Of a DNA stretch of 64,000 bases, positions 59,467-64,000 are shown in pieces (the first letter of the stretch is position 1; each line of letters begins with the position of its first letter). Below the pieces are notes generated by a model, which ran no database searches, was not told the origin of the DNA, and saw only the letters and a program-made list of their open reading frames with translations. The stretch spans positions 7,500,983 through 7,564,982 of the forward strand of contig NC_051138.1 of assembly GCF_014839805.1 (NCBI RefSeq), read 5' to 3'. This stretch comes from Manduca sexta (lineage: Eukaryota; Arthropoda; Insecta; Lepidoptera; Sphingidae). The translations under genes were made by a program, and so were the position numbers.

Positions 59467-61865
59467 CAGAATTTGTTATAAATTTGACATTTATGAGATT
59501 TGGTATATTTATTTAAGATAAGATTGATTGCAATTGTCAGTATTTAAAGTAACGAAGTTATTAGTAAGTAATTTATTTTTTAAGTAGGACTTGATAAATG
59601 AGGCCAAAAGCTAAAATTTCAAAAATGGAACAAATTACTACTTTTATAACTCTAAAGTATTGTTAGACAATAATATTTATGTTTTATGAAATTAAAGCGT
59701 AATACTTACGAAATATCATTCTTTAATGTGACATATTATACGATGATTTGTTTAAATTCCTTCAAGATTGAAGGGTCAAATTTAGAGCAAAAAGGAAAGA
59801 ATTTGCTCGAATACAGCTTTCTTAGGTTTCATGAGGGATTGTGTCAAGTAAATTATTAATTCCAACATTATTGCAATTAACAAAATTCTAATTTTTGCAA
59901 AAATTAGAGACAACATTTTTGATATTGTAGGGAAAATTTTAAGAAAATAGATAAAAATAAATTTTTGTTCAAATGGGTGTTTTTCTTGCTGCCAAAATTG
60001 CCTGCATTTTATTAAGATAAGTAAAAAAAAAGTATGCCAATACATCCTTTTTTTGACTCATCGCGAATACAATGTGACATGAAATTTCATTTTCATAATT
60101 AAAGCGTTTAGAGGTGACGTATATTATTTGGCAGTGGTTTTGAATTTGAATTTAACTTCCAAGTTTATTTCAAATATGCTTTACCAGGTAACTTTTTTAA
60201 GCTCCTAACATTCTGATAACTCTTTAACTTATTTAAAAGTGTCGTTGCAGTGTAGTGTCGAACATTGTTATGCGTTAAAATAGTCTTCAATTTTAAGGGC
60301 AATAGGTACCACAATTTGTTTTAAAACGCCTATTACATATCACGTCATATATAGAAGCCCACTTTTCACAGTATGAAGGTCCCTAGACTATCCAGAAAAA
60401 TGTGCCTCCAAATCATCTTAGCCATAATGATTTCTTATGTTTACGCGAATATTAGACATTGAAATTAAACAAATTTTCGGTATTAAGTAAGTTAATTTTA
60501 ATTAACAAGTACTTGGGAGAAAATAAAACACTAATTACCGCGATAGAATCCGAAAATTTGTTTAATTTCATCTTAGCCATCAAACATAAGGCTCTCTTCG
60601 AACCAGGTAACATTAATTGTATCTATGTCTGTGCCATCTCAATACTTGGTCCCTTCCACCACCTTTGTTCTAATGCTAGGAGGACTCATCAGTCAAAGGA
60701 ATATTCGCTAATAATCATCATTCAGGTTCGATGGGGTTAGCAACATTTACTGTGCTATTTGTTGTCAGAAGTAAACACTGTAGGCATTAGGCATATTAAT
60801 GGATTCCGATGAAATCGTAAAGGCAGACTGAGATAGGTTACTTTTTACGATGGAAAATTCCAAATTGAGACTTTATTCCCATGAATGGATTTTCATGTCA
60901 AGATATGAGCGTAATTTACGCAAGAGTAAGCTAAAATCAAACCCCCTGATCCAAATTAAAGTAGCATCGAACAAGATATGACAGGTCATTATGGAGAAAA
61001 CTGATGCTGAGCAGGCAATGTCAAAATTTTATCGTTTTTTAAAGTCACAAACGTGATCACGCTAAGGGGGAAGATATACTTATAAATATAATTTTTCAAA
61101 GTGACTTTGTTACCAACAGCATTTTGTCGTTTTGCAATGATTTTAAAATATATTCGAGTAATTCTTATAAGTTATTTTTGCATTTAAAAAAATATAATGA
61201 GTTGCAATACTACTAAAACCAAAAAAGCATAAGACCAAAAATATTACGTGTGATATCTTTATGACATTTAAAATCTTTATTGCAAAAAAAAAATAACAAT
61301 ATTAAAATATCGTTACAATACAACGCGATGCGACGGTGTCTACGATGGTATGTTCCTAATTAATCGAATTTCGTCTTTACATGAAATTGATTTAGAAAAC
61401 CTATATTTTATGTATTTTCACTCATAAATAAAAGCTTCCAAAACTGGTTGAATTTAAATACAACGGAATTTTAGAGGTGACATGGATAAGATTTTAAACA
61501 TGATTTACTTAGATAAATAAATTTCAATTTAAAGTTATTTTTGATTTCTCTATTAATGATTCACATTATACACATTTATGCGGGAACAAAGATTGAAATA
61601 ATTAAAAGCACCGACCACTTAGATATCTAGGTAATGCTATAAAAACAGTGTATATAAATGAAGCATAAACTTAGCTTGAACTTATTAAAATTATTTAAGA
61701 AAACCATACAAATAAAAAAAACGTATATAAATCATTATAATAGTAATTTAACCCGTACATGCCTACTTCCATTACCAAATACCACCAGAGTAAAAAAATC
61801 ATTAAAACGCCATATCTTATTGGGGAGTAGTCAATAAATATCGAAGGGTTTAGGGGCACATTTTA
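59467..61865. other. No gene seen
   Basis: AT-rich sequence after the gap. Contains only the repeat and inverted repeat at 60428-60571. Confidence 0.6.
60428..60571. repeat. Repeat relic with perfect 20-bp inverted repeat
   Basis: GAAATTAAACAAATTTTCGG at 60461-60480 is exactly complementary to 60550-60569. The left flank carries the TTATGTTTACG..AATATTAGACATT block shared with 25818. The 69-bp spacer has no obvious coding sequence. Confidence 0.6.
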
Positions 61866-61980
61866 TTGCTTTGTGAGCGCAAACTGGTTGAGTCGCGTCC
61901 CAGAGGAGCGATCGGTCGGCAAACATCGCAATCTGCCACCGGAGGATACGGATTGTACCCACATCGGTGGAATCTTATTT
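61866..61980. other. GC-rich block, possible exon
   Basis: The block from GAGCGCAAACTGGTTGAG to ACCCACATCGGTGG is GC-rich with open frames on both strands (plus: RSVGKHRNLPPEDTDC). The minus-strand left border has no clear donor, and a weak acceptor (AATAGAAATAAG) lies at its right. Not enough to call a gene. Confidence 0.2.
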
Positions 61981-62230
61981 CTATTTATTGTTTGCTTTTC
62001 CTCAGTTCAGATTTTAAACAGTATCAGCTTTATTTTAGAAACAATGTGCAAATTCTCAATGAAGAGTTTATTTTTCGAAACGTGGTTGATTTATTTATTA
62101 CTTTAGTCTATTTTAGATATCATTTATTGCTTGTATGAATAAACAATAATTGACATATCCAACTAATAAGGTGATAGACATGTATGAGAAATAGTTGGAG
62201 AAGATAGGAAAACAAATAGAGAAAGTTTCT

Positions 62231-62256
62231 ATAGGGAAAGTAGAAACTTTCCCTAT
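62231..62256. repeat. Small perfect hairpin
   Basis: ATAGGGAAAGT, loop AGAA, then ACTTTCCCTAT. Overlapping AGAAAGTTTCTATAG gives a competing pairing. Confidence 0.5.
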
Positions 62257-62809
62257 TTCTTTTGTGAAATAGTGCATAAATGTTAATTTATTTAGATTTT
62301 ACGATATATAGCTAGTGTATTTATTAAGCATTCAGTGACTTAATATTTTATTACTCAGGATGACGAGCGTAATATAGTACGATGTAACGATTAGTAACTA
62401 AAACTTTGAGATGGTATTACTGTTTAGTGTTTATGAACAGAAATGGCACTTGAAACTAGACCTGATCATCAAGACCACGTCCACCAGAGTAAATAGTAAT
62501 ATGTACTTATTGTATTAAAAATACATTTGCTAATTACAAAATTACTACATATAACACGAAAAGCTGCTAAAGAAAATATTATGATCTTTAATAAAAAAAT
62601 ATGCTACAAATTGAACTAAATCAAGTTTCAATTCATTATCCTAATGAATCGGAATTGATTCATGTGAGATTAAAAAGCGAGCATGACACGAGAATTTAAT
62701 AAACTGTCTGCTAGTTATTTTCGGTCGAGTTCACAATTTTCTGTATTAAATCGGAGCCAGGGTGGGGTTGGTTGCTACGATACCTTTGAAGAGTTAATAA
62801 GTCATAAAT

Positions 62810-62877
62810 AGAGAGTTAGACCGAGAGAGAGCGAGCGTTTCAACTCTGTGCTGGAATGAGAGGGAGATAATCCCCAG
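62810..62877 (+). promoter_or_regulatory. GAGA-rich segment ending in a donor
   Basis: GACCGAGAGAGAGCGAGCG (GAGA-factor-like) is followed within 60 nt by CCCCAG|GTAATG, a usable 5' splice site. This could be a TATA-less promoter with a short leader exon. Weak evidence. Confidence 0.2.
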
Positions 62878-64000
62878 GTAATGGCGGCGGAAGCAATCGT
62901 GTGGAAGAAGGTGCGCTTGGAGAGGTTATGAGGTGTCACCAAATGGTGACTTTTAAGCTTTTAACAGACACGATTGTACATATTTATGTGTTAATAGTTT
63001 ACTATGTAAAACCTTTACAACTTGTGCCTTGAAGAATTGAGAACACTTGAAGAATTTGTTTTTTAAATATGGTCCAGTAAAATTTTGACATTATTAGTAA
63101 TATTTGTTTATATTTAAGTTTTATATAAGTTAGCTATTTACAATTATGTATAATAATTTATTGGGTTTTGCTGAATGGCAAAAGGCTTTACTCCTATTAA
63201 ATGGGTTCTACCATAGCTGGAACCACTGCCACTCCTCGACAGAAAAATTGATGATGTATGCTATTTATTTGTTGAAAGAAAGTAGCACCCAGGCGTTAAC
63301 CACCAAAACCAGCCTAAACATAATAACGAGTGTAATGAATTCCCATACTCTAAGCTATCGGCGCTCTTAAAAGGACTTTTCGCGCAGACATTTTCCTTTG
63401 TTCGTAGTCAGGGTGTGTATTGTTTCGAGCGAGTGCCATCTACATGTACCCACACTGTAAAGTGGTAAGCGATGAAAGCCGATAAGAGCTGAGTGCGTTC
63501 TATCGGAGTGGTCGATCACCGCTAAGTGCTTGTCCGGGCTTCCCTCCTATGATGTTTAAATATCCACCTTTTAGCTTTCCAATAAATGCTATTAATCAGT
63601 GCTTTAATCACTGTTGTAAGATGTGTAATTTACGTTAATAATATGTTAACTTTACATTAATAATATGAGAAGAATAAAGTGCCCAAGTAACACTTACATA
63701 TATATTCACAGATTTATTTATTATTAATCGTTGCAATCGTAATACACTAGAAACGTAGTATGCATGAAAGTATTTTTTGTTGTATATTTTTCTAGCCTAT
63801 AATAATAAGAAAAGCAGATGTGTTGATAGCCTCTACTACTCTGCTCATTCACTTCGTATTTATTTGTTAACCCAATAAATAAAGGAAAATTACTTAGCTC
63901 CATTAAAAAACCCGCAAACTTAAAATTTTTATAAAATCCTGATTTAATGGTAGAAATAATGTTTTGTTTCCCAAATGTTGGATTTTGTTTGGTTTTTTCT

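Noticed and set aside
58921..59481. 186-codon frame across the N run
   Set aside because: It is almost entirely unknown bases in the assembly gap; no evidence of coding.
1..64000. CRISPR arrays, bacterial operons, ribosomal RNA genes
   Set aside because: No regularly spaced direct repeats, no rRNA-like conserved blocks; the sequence is eukaryotic.

Overview
The window looks like AT-rich, repeat-dense genomic DNA from an insect, most likely a moth or butterfly. The evidence is one spliced insect-type LRR-Ig receptor gene, large introns and intergenic spaces, a Dong/R4-type LINE fragment sitting in a TAA microsatellite (Dong was first described from Bombyx), tRNA-derived SINEs of a style I associate with Lepidoptera, and many non-autonomous DNA transposons. 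No prokaryotic operon, CRISPR array or organellar gene is visible. There is one assembly gap of exactly 500 N (58967-59466).

The only gene that can be called with high confidence is on the minus strand between 21060 and 17258. It is a kekkon/LRRC24-like single-pass receptor (signal peptide, LRR block with N and C caps, one Ig domain, transmembrane helix, about 400-residue cytoplasmic tail) encoded in two coding exons. The exons join in phase across a 1362-bp intron (GT..AG on the minus strand). A 3' splice site 74 bp before the ATG shows that at least one more 5' non-coding exon lies upstream, outside 17-21 kb. The short 5' leader in this exon carries a 13-codon upstream ORF.

Other gene evidence is weaker. 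There is a plus-strand TATA/initiator promoter with a 47-codon ORF (35841-36128), a second TATA promoter with a spliced leader (43597-43713), a 43-nt minus-strand exon with two excellent splice sites (34871-34913), a plus-strand terminal-exon candidate with a poly(A) signal (11933-12144), and several GC-rich blocks with open frames and splice-like borders (1-90, 1525-1740, 2136-2225, 6197-6545, 6969-7103, 41575-41643, 53890-54011, 61866-61980, 63412-63464). These are candidates only.

Mobile DNA dominates the rest. Two non-autonomous hAT elements of the same family each have perfect 8-bp target duplications (29698-31038 and 50397-51656). Two copies of a giant foldback element (12616-13800 and 44399-45634) carry a CxxC-containing ORF fragment in their arms. 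A Tc1/mariner-like element (48976-50346) holds a broken transposase N-terminus and an internal GC island. A TIR element has reiterated subterminal motifs (54832-55586). There is also a three-copy roughly 330-bp repeat (44045, 47560, 55632), a 5'-truncated Dong LINE (23932-24685), at least seven SINE copies or fragments, and several older dispersed repeats. Long stretches between these are AT-rich with nothing I can support as a gene.
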